From positions 4,278,001 through 4,342,000 of the forward strand of contig NZ_CP129884.1 in assembly GCF_030490285.1 (NCBI RefSeq): 64,000 bases of DNA, read 5' to 3'. This document shows, piece by piece, positions 34,317 through 43,636 of this stretch. The DNA is from Methylomonas montana. Lineage in GTDB: Bacteria; Pseudomonadota; Gammaproteobacteria; Methylococcales; Methylomonadaceae. The notes beneath the pieces are model-generated. The model worked only from the letters and a program-made list of their open reading frames with translations. It searched no databases and was not told the DNA's origin. Numbering within the stretch: position 1 is the stretch's first letter; every line of letters starts with the position of its first letter. The position numbers and the translations under genes are program-made.

Positions 34317-34802
34317 TCAGACAGGATGGATGACATTGGTAACCGTCCCCCAGAATACAGTTTCCAGATCATCGGTTAAGGGAATATCTGGATATGCGGG
34401 GTTTTCGGCTTTCAAACGCCATTGACCGTCAGTAACCATCAGACGCTTGACCGTCAATTCTCCGTTGAGCGCGCAGATCACGATCTTATCGGGCATCGGT
34501 TCCTTGGAGCGGTCGACAACCAGAATGTCATTGGGATGAATCCCGGCACCCAACATGGAATCACCTTGGGCTCGCACAAAAAAAGTCGCCGCCGGCTTTT
34601 GAATCAGTAATTCCTCCAAATCCAAGGTCTTTTCCACATAATCATCGGCCGGCGATGGAAAACCCGCGGCCACTTTGCTGATGAACAGCGGCAGTCGTCG
34701 GTTTTTTCCCGGCTTGGCAAGATGAAACCAATCCAATCCGTCACGGATTAGGGGTAACGGTTGTGAGGGGTTAAGGATCGAAAATGGCAATGATTCGGTC
34801 AT
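34317..34802 (-). CDS. umuD: UmuD-like self-cleaving PolV subunit
   Basis: 161 aa from ATG 34802; GTG 34811 is an alternative. Cleavage site A46-G47 (VAAGFPSP), catalytic Ser82 (GDSM) and Lys119 (TVKRL) are all present. RecA-stimulated self-cleavage turns it into UmuD' for PolV. It is divergent from lexA, with a candidate SOS box between them. Confidence 0.93.
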   Translation of the reverse strand: MTESLPFSILNPSQPLPLIRDGLDWFHLAKPGKNRRLPLFISKVAAGFPSPADDYVEKTLDLEELLIQKPAATFFVRAQGDSMLGAGIHPNDILVVDRSKEPMPDKIVICALNGELTVKRLMVTDGQWRLKAENPAYPDIPLTDDLETVFWGTVTNVIHPV

Positions 34803-34861
34803 GGGTATCACGGTGAATTACAAACTATTGATGACATAAGACTACCATCGAAATCGCAAAC

Positions 34862-34876
34862 GTTCTATGATTGTTC
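34862..34876. promoter_or_regulatory. Candidate SOS box, GTTC-N7-GTTC
   Basis: GTTCTATGATTGTTC lies between divergent umuD and lexA. This is the alphaproteobacterial LexA consensus (GTTC-N7-GTTC), not the CTG-N10-CAG box usual in gammaproteobacteria, for which I find no copy here. An imperfect GTTC...GAAC dyad overlaps it (34873-34890). Confidence 0.5.
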
Positions 34877-34905
34877 TCAATGTGTTGAACCTTATTTTTT
34901 GCCGT

Positions 34906-35532
34906 ATGAGCGCCTTAACCCGAAAACAACAGGCTATTTTGGATTTCTTGCTGGACAACCAGACACAGTTTCCACGGCCGCCGTCGTTGAATGAACTATG
35001 TCAGGCACTCGGCTTGAAGTCGCGGGGCTCGTTACATTTGACCCTAAGGGGATTGATCGATGCCGGTTTTGTCGAAGCCATGGGGCACAAGCGTCGAGGG
35101 GTTCGATTAACGGGGAAGGCCTTGGCATTGCGTGAATCTGGCCAACAGCTGCCCCACGCTTTGCCCTTGGTTGGCAGCATTGCCGCCGGCAAACCGATCG
35201 AGGCGATTGAGCATACCGAATGGATCAGTGTCCCTGATCAACTTCGCAGCGAACAATCGTGCTATGTGCTCAAAGTTAAGGGGGATTCCATGATCGAAGC
35301 CGGCATACTGGATGGCGATTGGGTTGTCATCGAACAACGTAGTCACGCCCAGAACGGTGAAATTGTGGTCGCACTGATCGACAACCAGGAGGCCACCTTG
35401 AAGTACATCGAGCAGACAGCGGATGAGGTGTTATTGATTCCCGCCAACTCCAGCATGGAAGCCATGCGTTTCCATCCGTCGCAAGTCAGCATTCAAGGCG
35501 TACTGGTGGGCCAGATGCGCAGTTACCGTTAG
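34906..35532 (+). CDS. lexA: LexA-type repressor
   Basis: 208 aa from ATG 34906. N-terminal LexA winged helix (LTRKQQAILDFLLDN...SLNELCQALGLKSRGSLHLTLRGL), cleavage site A94-G95, Ser128 (GDSM) and Lys166 (TLKY). The recognition helix (SRGSLHLTLRGL) differs from the E. coli NAVSRHL-type helix, in keeping with a different operator. It probably controls umuDC and the repair genes downstream. The next gene starts 9 bp after the stop. Confidence 0.9.
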   Translation: MSALTRKQQAILDFLLDNQTQFPRPPSLNELCQALGLKSRGSLHLTLRGLIDAGFVEAMGHKRRGVRLTGKALALRESGQQLPHALPLVGSIAAGKPIEAIEHTEWISVPDQLRSEQSCYVLKVKGDSMIEAGILDGDWVVIEQRSHAQNGEIVVALIDNQEATLKYIEQTADEVLLIPANSSMEAMRFHPSQVSIQGVLVGQMRSYR

Positions 35533-35541
35533 GACTCCACC

Positions 35542-36948
35542 ATGCAAGCCTTAGCTTTTGTCGACCTGGAAACCACCGGCGGCTCTGCCACCAAAGACCG
35601 TATTACCGAGATCGGCATTGTCCTGGTGGATGACGATGGCGTGCGGGAATGGAGCCAACTGGTGCATCCGCAAATGCGCATTCCGTTGTTCATCGAACAG
35701 ATGACCGGCATCAGCAACGCCATGGTCAAAAATGCACCCACCTTTGAACAAGTGGCCAAGGACGTGGATGCCTTATTGCAAGGCCGGTTGTTCATCGCCC
35801 ATAACGCCAGGTTCGATTATGGGTTCCTAAAAAATGAATTCAAACGGGTTGGCATGGTGTTTAAGCCGCAGGTGTTATGCACGGTAAAACTATCGAGGGC
35901 ACTGTATCCGCAGCATCACCAGCACAATCTCGATAGCCTGATCGAACGCCATCAACTGACAGCCAAGGATCGCCACCGTGCTTTAGCGGATGCCCAACTG
36001 ATTCATCAATTCTGGCAACATGCCCATCTGCAGTTTGCTGCCGATGCCATCGAAGCCACGGTTAAAAACCTGGTGCAGCGATCCAGTCTGCCGTCACAAC
36101 TGGATCCGAATCTCGTTCATGAATTGCCAGAAGGCCCCGGCGTCTATCTGTTCTATGGTGAAAACGAACTGCCGCTGTACATCGGCAAAAGTGTCAACAT
36201 CAGACAGCGAGTGCTTTCGCACTTCGCTGCCGATCATCGCCAAGCCAAGGAAATGAGCTTGTCGCAGCAAACCAAGCGTATCGACTGGATTGAAACCGGC
36301 GGTGAACTGGGTGCATTATTGACCGAAGCCAAGCTGATCAAACAAATGACACCCGTGCATAACCAACGTCTGCGGCGTAAAAATGCGCTGTGTGCCTGGC
36401 AATTGGATCAGAAGCAGGACCAGTTGTTGCCGCGTTTGACCTGGGCCAACGATCTGGATTTTGGCACGCAGGACAATCTCTACGGTCTCTACAGCAATCA
36501 GCGCGATGCCCAGAAGGCCTTACGCAATTTAGCCGAACAACATCAGTTATGCCTGGGTGTGCTCGGTCTTGAAAAGATTGGCAGCGGCAAACCGTGCTTT
36601 GCTCATCAACTCAAACGCTGCCGAGGTGCCTGCGTCGGCAAAGAATCCGGCTTGGAACACGCCACGCGCTTACTGACCGCCATGAGCAAACTTAAGCTGG
36701 CCAGTTGGCCTTATCCCGGCGCCATCGGCATTCGCGAGGAAGACGATTTGCACGTCATCGATCATTGGTGTTATCTCGGGACGGCGCACAGTGACGAAGA
36801 CGTCCAAAAACTGCTGGAGCAAGGCAGACCGGCATTTGATCGCGATACCTATATGACCTTGGTCAAGGCGTTAAAGAAAACTCAGGTCGTGCATTTACGT
36901 TCAACGCCACCCCATGAAGCCATCCGCAGGAGACATTCCGATGCCTGA
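35542..36948 (+). CDS. DnaQ-like exonuclease fused to GIY-YIG (UvrC-N) domain
   Basis: 468 aa. Residues 1-170 are a DEDDh exonuclease (FVDLETTG with D8 and E10, AHNARFDYGFL, HRALADAQ). From about 200 a GIY-YIG nuclease follows (GPGVYLFYG...LYIGKSVNIRQRV, EAKLIKQ), as in the N-terminal incision domain of UvrC and in Cho. The pair suggests excision and trimming in DNA repair, as in other exonuclease/Cho-type fusions. It lies in operon with lexA. Confidence 0.88.
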   Translation: MQALAFVDLETTGGSATKDRITEIGIVLVDDDGVREWSQLVHPQMRIPLFIEQMTGISNAMVKNAPTFEQVAKDVDALLQGRLFIAHNARFDYGFLKNEFKRVGMVFKPQVLCTVKLSRALYPQHHQHNLDSLIERHQLTAKDRHRALADAQLIHQFWQHAHLQFAADAIEATVKNLVQRSSLPSQLDPNLVHELPEGPGVYLFYGENELPLYIGKSVNIRQRVLSHFAADHRQAKEMSLSQQTKRIDWIETGGELGALLTEAKLIKQMTPVHNQRLRRKNALCAWQLDQKQDQLLPRLTWANDLDFGTQDNLYGLYSNQRDAQKALRNLAEQHQLCLGVLGLEKIGSGKPCFAHQLKRCRGACVGKESGLEHATRLLTAMSKLKLASWPYPGAIGIREEDDLHVIDHWCYLGTAHSDEDVQKLLEQGRPAFDRDTYMTLVKALKKTQVVHLRSTPPHEAIRRRHSDA

Positions 36949-37177
36949 TTCAACTAAAAGTCGCTTGAATCCGAACAAATTGCTGTTGAGCAAATTGACT
37001 ACCACAATGCCCAAAAACATGGAAAAGCATTTTCTGGTCACCCAGCTGATCAAGCCCGAATTGCCGGATGCGCCTTTAGAACACATCGAGTTGCAAGCGA
37101 TCTATTCGCACCGCAGCTTTATTCTGCCTTGGCGAGATCTGACCGATACAGGGCAATGGTTACAAGGTTGGCAGTAA
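36941..37177 (+). CDS. TIGR02450-type Trp-rich protein
   Basis: 78 aa from ATG 36941, overlapping the end of the previous gene by 8 nt. The pattern LNPNKLLLSKLT...NMEKHFLVTQL...ILPWRDLTDTGQWLQGW matches the small Trp-rich TIGR02450 family of unknown function. Likely part of the lexA-led operon. Confidence 0.75.
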   Translation: MPDSTKSRLNPNKLLLSKLTTTMPKNMEKHFLVTQLIKPELPDAPLEHIELQAIYSHRSFILPWRDLTDTGQWLQGWQ

Positions 37178-37198
37178 ACCAGAGTGGATTAGAAAAGC

Positions 37199-37819
37199 AT
37201 GTGCGGACGATTTCAGCTAACAGCCTCACCTGAAGAGATTGCGGAGCATTTCCAACTCTCACGCCTGCTAAAATACCAGCCCAGTTACAACATCGCGCCG
37301 GCGCGAAAAATCCTTTGTATTGTCGAGTTGGAAGACAAATCACTGAAAGTGGTCAATTTATTCTGGGGGTTGGTGCCGTCCTGGTCGAAAGATACCAAAA
37401 ACAGTCACCATCTCATCAACGCCCGCGCGGAAACGATTCGCGAAAAACCATCCTTCCGGGCCGCATTTCAAAAACGGCGCTGCCTGATCGTTACACAAGG
37501 ATTTTACGAGTGGCAAAAGTTGGAATCCGGAAAACAGGCTTTCCATATTCATCATCAGGACAATCAGCTATTCGTCTTTGCCGGTTTATGGGAACAGTGG
37601 CAACACGAAGTCGAAACGCTGTATTCCTGCACGATCATTACCACAGCCGCTAATGAGCTAATGCAGCCCATTCATGAGCGAATTCCAGTGATCATGCCGT
37701 CAGGGTGTTATCACGACTGGCTCAACATAACCTCCAATACAGATGATGCCTATGACTTACTTGAAAACTCAGCTTACGCCAATATGGTTACAACGCCGGT
37801 CGACGATTGGGGTGAATAA
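37199..37819 (+). CDS. SRAP (YedK/HMCES) abasic-site protein
   Basis: 206 aa. SRAP-family residues are in place: Cys2 exposed after Met removal (MCGRF), Asn74 (INARAET), Glu104 (GFYEW) and His159 (IHERIPVI). These proteins crosslink covalently to abasic sites in single-stranded DNA through Cys2, and they often sit beside lexA and umuDC. It begins 21 bp after the Trp-rich gene. Confidence 0.93.
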   Translation: MCGRFQLTASPEEIAEHFQLSRLLKYQPSYNIAPARKILCIVELEDKSLKVVNLFWGLVPSWSKDTKNSHHLINARAETIREKPSFRAAFQKRRCLIVTQGFYEWQKLESGKQAFHIHHQDNQLFVFAGLWEQWQHEVETLYSCTIITTAANELMQPIHERIPVIMPSGCYHDWLNITSNTDDAYDLLENSAYANMVTTPVDDWGE

Positions 37820-37973
37820 TCCTAGACACGACGATATTCGATGTATTGAGCCAAAAGTGAAGTAGAAAATCATGAGCCACTTTTCAAGATATGACAGATT
37901 TTGCTTTAACAGAGACTATGCTGCTATCGTTTCAATGCAGAATGAAATGACAATTTGATCCGAGGAGCAGTCC

Positions 37974-38282
37974 GTGACGAAAAGGGTAATTTTCTGTTTG
38001 CTAATAATCCTGACCGAATCCGCCACAGCAGCGATTGGAGGCGGTGACAATATCGATTTCGCTCCACTCCCCAATGAGTTTTGCAATGACGATGCTCGAC
38101 AAAAACATAAAAACCTCTTGAGTCAATACCCCAAAGACGAAGGAATCATCAAACTCAATGCCTATTTCATTGGGCTTTGCCAATTGACAGTAGATGGAAA
38201 TATATCGGAGCATGACGCCAGCATTTTTTGGGCAGAACAGCGAGACGAATTACTTCAAAAACGGCGGATACTAAAAAAATGA
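37974..38282 (+). CDS. Small secreted hypothetical protein
   Basis: 102 aa from GTG 37974 with GAGGAG upstream. Signal peptide (VIFCLLIILTESATA), then a short polar domain with two cysteines (EFCND, GLCQL). No family recognised. It converges with a gene fragment on the minus strand, overlapping at 38271-38282. Confidence 0.55.
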   Translation: MTKRVIFCLLIILTESATAAIGGGDNIDFAPLPNEFCNDDARQKHKNLLSQYPKDEGIIKLNAYFIGLCQLTVDGNISEHDASIFWAEQRDELLQKRRILKK

Positions 38283-38396
38283 CGCTGGTTTGGTGAAATT
38301 GTTTTTAATGATCTGTTCGACGCTATCGACCCATTTTTGCCACTCGCGCTTCTCCAAAGCCGCCAGTCGGCCGAAGCCAGATTCTGGAACTGGAGG
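38271..38396 (-). pseudogene. C-terminal gene fragment behind group II intron
   Basis: Downstream of the intron 3' end the minus strand reads an open frame of about 41 codons ending ...WQKWVDSVEQIIKNNF and a TAG at 38271. It looks like a genuine C terminus, but no matching 5' exon is visible beyond 40382, so the original gene is incomplete or rearranged. Family unknown. Confidence 0.4.
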
Positions 38397-38510
38397 GTAG
38401 AGTAGAGATGTGGCGCGGTAGCGTTGGGTTTAGCATATCTGTTTCCGCCTCTTTCGTTTGGCGGTGCCTCAATAGCCGAACCATAGCCCCGTTTCCACAT
38501 CCCCCTCATC

Positions 38511-38543
38511 GAACCCAGCGAGCCTATCTCAGGCACTGGGCTC
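38511..38543 (-). ncRNA. Group II intron domain V
   Basis: On the minus strand: GAGCCCAG at the 5' side and CTGGGTTC at the 3' side form the lower stem, with GCCT-GAGA-TAGGC as upper stem and tetraloop. The catalytic AGC triad is at positions 2-4. Length 33 nt. Confidence 0.8.
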
Positions 38544-38555
38544 TCGGACAAGACA

Positions 38556-39950
38556 TCACGCCTTCGCCCACGGCTGGTCACGTCCCAGCGCAGTCAAGCG
38601 GACAAGTCCGAAATAGCCGTAGAGATGCGGGAGTGGATAGGTCCCGCCTCGTCGGCCCTTGACTTTATACTTACGTCGCAACCACCGGCGCAACCGCACT
38701 GCGGTGTAATTATCGAGCGTCCGATACGCTTTGGTCACGGTTCCTACACTGAAGTAGTTCGCCCATCCGCGTAATGAACGATTCAATTTCGCAACCACCT
38801 GTGTGGTTTCTTGCCATGTCGTTTGGCGCGCTGTGAGTTCACGAACGGTACTCACCATCCGTTGGATACTCTTCTTCGACGGTCGCTGGCCTAATCTAGC
38901 CTTGCCAGTACGCGCCGAATACAGCCGCCCAAACGTATAACCCAGAAAATCAAACTCGTCTTCCGGAAACTTACTGATTCGTGTCTTCTCTTCGTTAACC
39001 GTGAGCTTCAGCTGCCTCATGATTGCGCGCAACCACTGTAAAGCTTGTTCAGCTTTCCCGCGGCGGCACAGTATCACCAGATCGTCTGCATAGGTCACGA
39101 TACAACTGCCCAGGCGTTGCTCTAATCCCAGTTTCTTCCACGCCAACACAAACCGGCGCATATAAATATTGGCCAGTAAGGGTGAAATGGGTGAACCCTG
39201 AGGAATGCCCCGGCGATTATCCTTGGCCTCGGTCGTCCGTGTCTTCCGACCTTGTTTGTCGGATTCTACGACAGCGCATTCCAGCCAGTGCTTGATCAAG
39301 TTCAGCAGCCGTCGATCAACCACACGACGCGCCACCGACTTTAACAATTCGGCATGAGGAATGCTTCCAAAGTAGTCCGCCAGATCGGCATCAACGACGT
39401 CCGGTCGGCCTCGAAACAGCCGCTCTTCCACGTCAATTACCGCCTGTTGGGCATTGCGACCCGGACGGTAAGCATACTGTTCATCAGGAATATCCGCTTC
39501 GAAAATCGGTTCCAGTACCAGCATCGCTGCGGTCATACAAACCCGATCTCGTAACGTTGAAATTCCCAACGGTCTGAGCTTACCATTGGCTTTCGGTATA
39601 AACACTCGTCTGATCGGCTCCGGCCGATAGGTCTCTTCTCTAAGCGCAAGCGCCAGTTCGCCGAGCCACCGGTCAACGCCATACGCCGCAATATCCTCGA
39701 AATCCTGACCATCCACACCGGGTGCTCCCTTGTTTGAGCGGCACTGGGCATAGGCATGCGCCAAGATATCTTCTCGGTATACCTTGTCGTACAGCGCGTA
39801 GAAACGATAACTGGCTTCAGCCTTCGCTTTTGCGTGTAACGCCATCTGTAGTTTCTGAACTCTTATCGGAGTTGATAGGTTGCCCAATCTCCCGTCCTTT
39901 TCCACTTGTTGCGTTGATCTTGAACTAAGGTCCCTTCCCTCCACCCGCAT
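38556..39950 (-). CDS. ltrA: Group II intron reverse transcriptase/maturase
   Basis: 464 aa. Reverse transcriptase domain with [20 protein letters not shown], the catalytic YADD ([10 protein letters not shown]) and the [17 protein letters not shown] motif. A maturase X domain follows ([15 protein letters not shown]). The C terminus ends without an HNH endonuclease, so mobility would rely on the reverse transcriptase alone. It promotes splicing and retrohoming of the intron RNA. Confidence 0.93.
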   Translation of the reverse strand: MRVEGRDLSSRSTQQVEKDGRLGNLSTPIRVQKLQMALHAKAKAEASYRFYALYDKVYREDILAHAYAQCRSNKGAPGVDGQDFEDIAAYGVDRWLGELALALREETYRPEPIRRVFIPKANGKLRPLGISTLRDRVCMTAAMLVLEPIFEADIPDEQYAYRPGRNAQQAVIDVEERLFRGRPDVVDADLADYFGSIPHAELLKSVARRVVDRRLLNLIKHWLECAVVESDKQGRKTRTTEAKDNRRGIPQGSPISPLLANIYMRRFVLAWKKLGLEQRLGSCIVTYADDLVILCRRGKAEQALQWLRAIMRQLKLTVNEEKTRISKFPEDEFDFLGYTFGRLYSARTGKARLGQRPSKKSIQRMVSTVRELTARQTTWQETTQVVAKLNRSLRGWANYFSVGTVTKAYRTLDNYTAVRLRRWLRRKYKVKGRRGGTYPLPHLYGYFGLVRLTALGRDQPWAKA

Positions 39951-40382
39951 TACCAGGCTTCCTCGGTACTACGAACCTCTCCGCCACCCCAAAGCGCCCG
40001 GCCTGTCCCTCACGGGCATCCGGTTGGCCATCGCGGGCCACGCTAAAGGGCTTCCCGTGTTGCGCGCGTATTCCTTGTGTACATGCTGTCGCCACTACCC
40101 CGGTGCAGCACCTGGGATCGTCATTTGCTCAATTCCCCCAGGCGTATCAGCTTTCCCCGATTGTAGAGTCGGGTCAGCCTGCACATTGGCTTTTTCGAGG
40201 CTTGCTCAGCGTTCATTCGCATTACGGCCTGCACACTCGCACCGTCACCGTATATCGTGACAGTTTCACCGAAGGCTTCAGCCAGTTCGTTACCTCCCTG
40301 ACTGCTTCGGTTGCTTCCGGCCGGAGCACTAGCCGGGTGGGCCTCTCACCCACTGGAATAACGCCGCCTTAGCACGGCGCAC

Positions 40383-40958
40383 CCTACAAAGCCGCCGTTT
40401 GCGACCTCAACCAAACGGCCAAAAGCCGCCGCTCGGAGTAGCTATCCCATTTTAATAATTAAGGCATCATGTAACCCAATCGGCTGTCCGATATTCGGCT
40501 AGCAAATTGACATTATCACTGCCTCATCACCGGCCAAAGACAGTCAGCGATATCGTTCCGTTAATAGCTGGTAAGCACCTAACGGAAAAGGAGCCGCTCA
40601 ACTCACGGTTCATCGGTTGGCAGAGGTTCGCCATCGCCTGGACAATCCGTTGTTCAGCCGTTTTAGGCCGCCCGCCCTTATCACTTGTAGCGCAGACTAG
40701 GCGAAGCTCGCAAATTCTGTACCGACCTCAATGAGCCCGCAAAGTGCAGTCAAAGGCTCCCAATTCCCGGTCGGGTCAAGAGCCCAAATTACTCCAAAAA
40801 CTGTGGCACAGATGAAGCCGGCAATTTCGACGTGGATGAGCTGGATCATCGCCTTCTTCTTACCTACCAACGTACCGTTAAGCCGCGGGCCACTTTCGGC
40901 CCGTCGTGGTTGAACGGATGCTTGGGCGCCGTCGGCGAGTCTCGACTGTCGTCGCAGC
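40383..40958. other. Gap without supported gene
   Basis: About 576 bp between the intron and a degraded HD-GYP gene. Short open frames exist on both strands but none has a ribosome site or recognisable product. G/C-rich dyads (near 40391-40435) are the only structure noticed. Confidence 0.4.
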
Positions 40959-42233
40959 CTACAGTTCGAACTGCTTGCTCTGGAATAGGCCTACGCAAGC
41001 GCTTACGACGTCGGAATCGTACATCTGCCCTTTGTGCTCCGAGATCTCATGTAAGGCTGTGGGGACACCAAGGCCCGGCCGATAGGGGCGATGCGACGCC
41101 ATAGCCTCCACCACGTCGGCCACGCAAAGAATACGCGCCTCGAGCAGGATCTGCTCCTGCTTCAAGCCGGCCGGGTACCCTGAACCGTCCAGCCTCTCGT
41201 GGTGCTGCAATACGATCCGGGCCACCGGGTTCGTAAAGTCGATGTCTTTGAGAATGTCGTAACCGACTGTGGGGTGCGTCTTGATGATTTCGAACTCGGC
41301 TGCGGTGAGCTTGCGGGGGCTGGCGAGAATTTCCGCGGGCACATGGATCTTGCCTATATCATGAAGCACTGCCGCCAATTGCAAGCCTTCAATCCGCTCG
41401 GGCGGCAACCTCATCTCCGTGGCGATGGCCACCGCCAGCTTCGCTACACGACGCTGATGGCCGGCAGTGTAGGGGTCCCGCACTTCCACCGTAGTTGCAA
41501 GGGCCTGCACAGTCGCGTCCATAAGGCGATTCAGCGCCTCGATCTGGGTGAGATGCCTCTCTTGCAGAGCATCGTGTTCGCGATGCTTGCGTAGCGCGGT
41601 AATGCCATACGCCAGATCGTCCGCGGCCTCCGTGAGTAGCCCGATTTCCTCCTCGTCGAACGCGTCGCCGCGCTCCGAATACATGCCGAGGAAGCCAATT
41701 GTTCCCGCCCCGATCGTTAGCGGCAATGCGATTGACGAGGCGTAGCCGCGCTTAGCGGCCTCTTCGCGCCAGAACACGAACTGCGGATCATTGGCGATAT
41801 CCCGCGTCACCTGAATGGTCTGCTCGCGAATGCAGCGGGCGGCTGGTCAGCTCCCGCGATCCGTGTCGGCCCAAGTGAGATTCAGATTCTCGAGATAGCC
41901 ACTTTCGAGTCCAGCGTAAGCGATAGGGCGAATGCTTCGAGCCTCGTCGCTTTCTGCTTACCCCACCCAGGCCATGCGATAGCCGCCTTCTTCCACCATC
42001 ACCGAGCAGAAATCCTGTGCGAGAGTTTTCTCGTCCTCAGCTCGGATCATGTAGCGGTTACAACGGCTTATCGTGCGATACATGCGATTGAGTTGCTGCA
42101 ATCGCTCGGTGCTGGGATGCCCATTGGTCGTCATTTGAGCGCTCAACGTAAAGCTAAGGGGCGGGCGCGATAGCGACCGTCCCGCTTGAGCGCCATGAAT
42201 AATCGGCTCTCCAAGAATTGCCGTGGTAGACAC
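40959..42233 (-). pseudogene. GAF/HD-GYP phosphodiesterase with two stop codons
   Basis: Read from 42233 downwards, one frame encodes a GAF sensor domain (LNRMYRTISRCNRYMIRAEDE, EEGGYRMAWVG) and an HD-GYP domain (HxxRV region, LHDIGKIHVP, HHERLDGSGYP). HD-GYP enzymes degrade cyclic di-GMP. TAA at 41960-41958 and TGA at 41849-41847 interrupt the frame without any shift. GTG 41810 could restart translation and give a truncated GAF plus complete HD-GYP (283 aa). Confidence 0.75.
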
Positions 42234-42539
42234 TATATGTAGTGATCTTAGGCTGTTTATGCGCGCTATCGGTTGTGGTTAACCACGGGAAATCTGTGAG
42301 AGCCGAATAATCCAGTACCAATCCATCCTGCGATCCTAGTTTGCTTATAATCCCTCGAAGTGGTCGTACCCCAGATTTTATGATTTGAGCTCACTGAGTC
42401 TCCCATATAAATGCCCCCCTTTTAAAGCATTGGTTAATCATGCCGCTCAACGCAAAGCTCAGTGGTGAAACGTTATGGAGCATCGGGTTACGCTTGATTT
42501 AAATTTTGTTGTGGTTCGCAAGTTCACTCTACCTACGCG
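42234..42539. other. Gap without supported gene
   Basis: About 306 bp upstream of the broken HD-GYP gene and downstream of the cupin gene. I see no gene, RNA or clear repeat. Confidence 0.35.
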
Positions 42540-43034
42540 CTATTTCTTCTTGCGTGGATCATCGGCAGGATTGGTATAAGTAATACCCCATGGCCCAGTG
42601 GCGATTAGCTCGATGACTGTTTCCTCATCAGTTGTCCAGACATAATGGGTGTGACCTGCGGGTAGCACAAAACTGGAACCTGCTTTAAGCATCTCGCCCT
42701 TATTTGTGTCGAATGTTTCACCTATACCATTTCCTAATTTGCCGCGCAGGACTGTAATTTCTTCTGTAAATGGGTGTATATGCGGTGGAATCGGATAATT
42801 GGACGGAAATTTCAGCCAAACGATAAAAACTCCTGCTTTGTTTGGGTCACCAACTAGAACTACACTTTTGGCGCCTTTAGGGAGTAGCCGTTCGTCATTC
42901 CACTTCACAGTATCCGGCGTAAACGATTCCATGGTAACAGCGCGCATGCGATCGATTTTTTCCTGAGCTAATGCAGAACCTGCGAAAGAAATAATAATTA
43001 CGGCTGCCAAAAAAATTCTCATTTGGTCTCTCAT
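42540..43034 (-). CDS. Secreted cupin-domain protein
   Basis: 164 aa; ATG 43022 (MRIFLAA) is an alternative start. A signal peptide ends in GSALA. The cupin barrel shows PPHIHPFTEEITVLRG (metal-binding HxH and E) and LPAGHTHYVW (third histidine). The substrate cannot be told; such periplasmic cupins are common stand-alone genes. No operon partner is obvious. Confidence 0.75.
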   Translation of the reverse strand: MRDQMRIFLAAVIIISFAGSALAQEKIDRMRAVTMESFTPDTVKWNDERLLPKGAKSVVLVGDPNKAGVFIVWLKFPSNYPIPPHIHPFTEEITVLRGKLGNGIGETFDTNKGEMLKAGSSFVLPAGHTHYVWTTDEETVIELIATGPWGITYTNPADDPRKKK

Positions 43035-43152
43035 TGTTCAATACAGGTTTGTGTATACGGTTTTAGTTGAATCACCGCGTTGCACCATTCACAAACTGAA
43101 ACTCCAAAACCGCCAACGGGCGGCGCGTCCTTTTGACTGACTTGTTAGGCAT

Positions 43153-43572
43153 TTAAGCACTAAAATCAGGAGGCAAGGCAGCAAATTTGGGTACGCCTTC
43201 TGGAAACACTGCCCAGTTTGGAGCTGAAGCAGTATAAATTGCCATTTTGGGAGATAAGTTTTTGTTGCCAGCTAATGTTGAGGCTGCGACTGAATAAAAA
43301 TCTCCTGCAGTTATTTCAGCACACAAGGTTGTGCCGCAAGCCCCACAAAACTGATAATTGACGTTTTCCCCGGAATCACCTTTCCGCGTAAACGACGAAG
43401 GAGAACCTTTTGTGAAAGAGAATTTATCTTTTGGCACCCATAACACGAACCATTTATCCGAACCAGTATGCACTTGACATTCCTTGCAGTAGCAGAATGC
43501 CGAATTAATAGGTTCGCCTTCAAAAAAATATCTAATAGTGCCACACGCGCAACTTCCTTCATATTTTTCCAT
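43153..43572 (-). CDS. GFA/CENP-V family zinc protein
   Basis: 139 aa. The zinc ligands CACG, CYCKEC and CGACG are in the order of the glutathione-dependent formaldehyde-activating (GFA) family. The founding member condenses formaldehyde with glutathione; most members are uncharacterised. Formaldehyde handling would suit a methylotroph, but that is inference. Confidence 0.85.
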   Translation of the reverse strand: MEKYEGSCACGTIRYFFEGEPINSAFCYCKECQVHTGSDKWFVLWVPKDKFSFTKGSPSSFTRKGDSGENVNYQFCGACGTTLCAEITAGDFYSVAASTLAGNKNLSPKMAIYTASAPNWAVFPEGVPKFAALPPDFSA

Positions 43573-43636
43573 AAACTAATACCTTTAAAATTGAATGGAT
43601 ACCTTTGCACCCACTGCGATTCATATAGAGCAAATT

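Larger units (their letters stand above)
38397..40382 (-). mobile_element. Group II intron
   Basis: The 5' end is GTGCGCC (minus strand from 40382), the group II boundary consensus. About 430 nt of structured RNA precede the maturase gene, and after it lie domain V (38511-38543) and a domain VI-like stem whose bulged A is 7-8 nt from the end. The 3' end at 38396/38397 is inferred from that spacing. The boundary could be off by a base or two. Confidence 0.8.

Noticed and set aside
41847..41849. Selenocysteine TGA in the HD-GYP gene
   Set aside because: A second stop (TAA) lies in the same frame and HD-GYP proteins are not known selenoproteins; decay is simpler.
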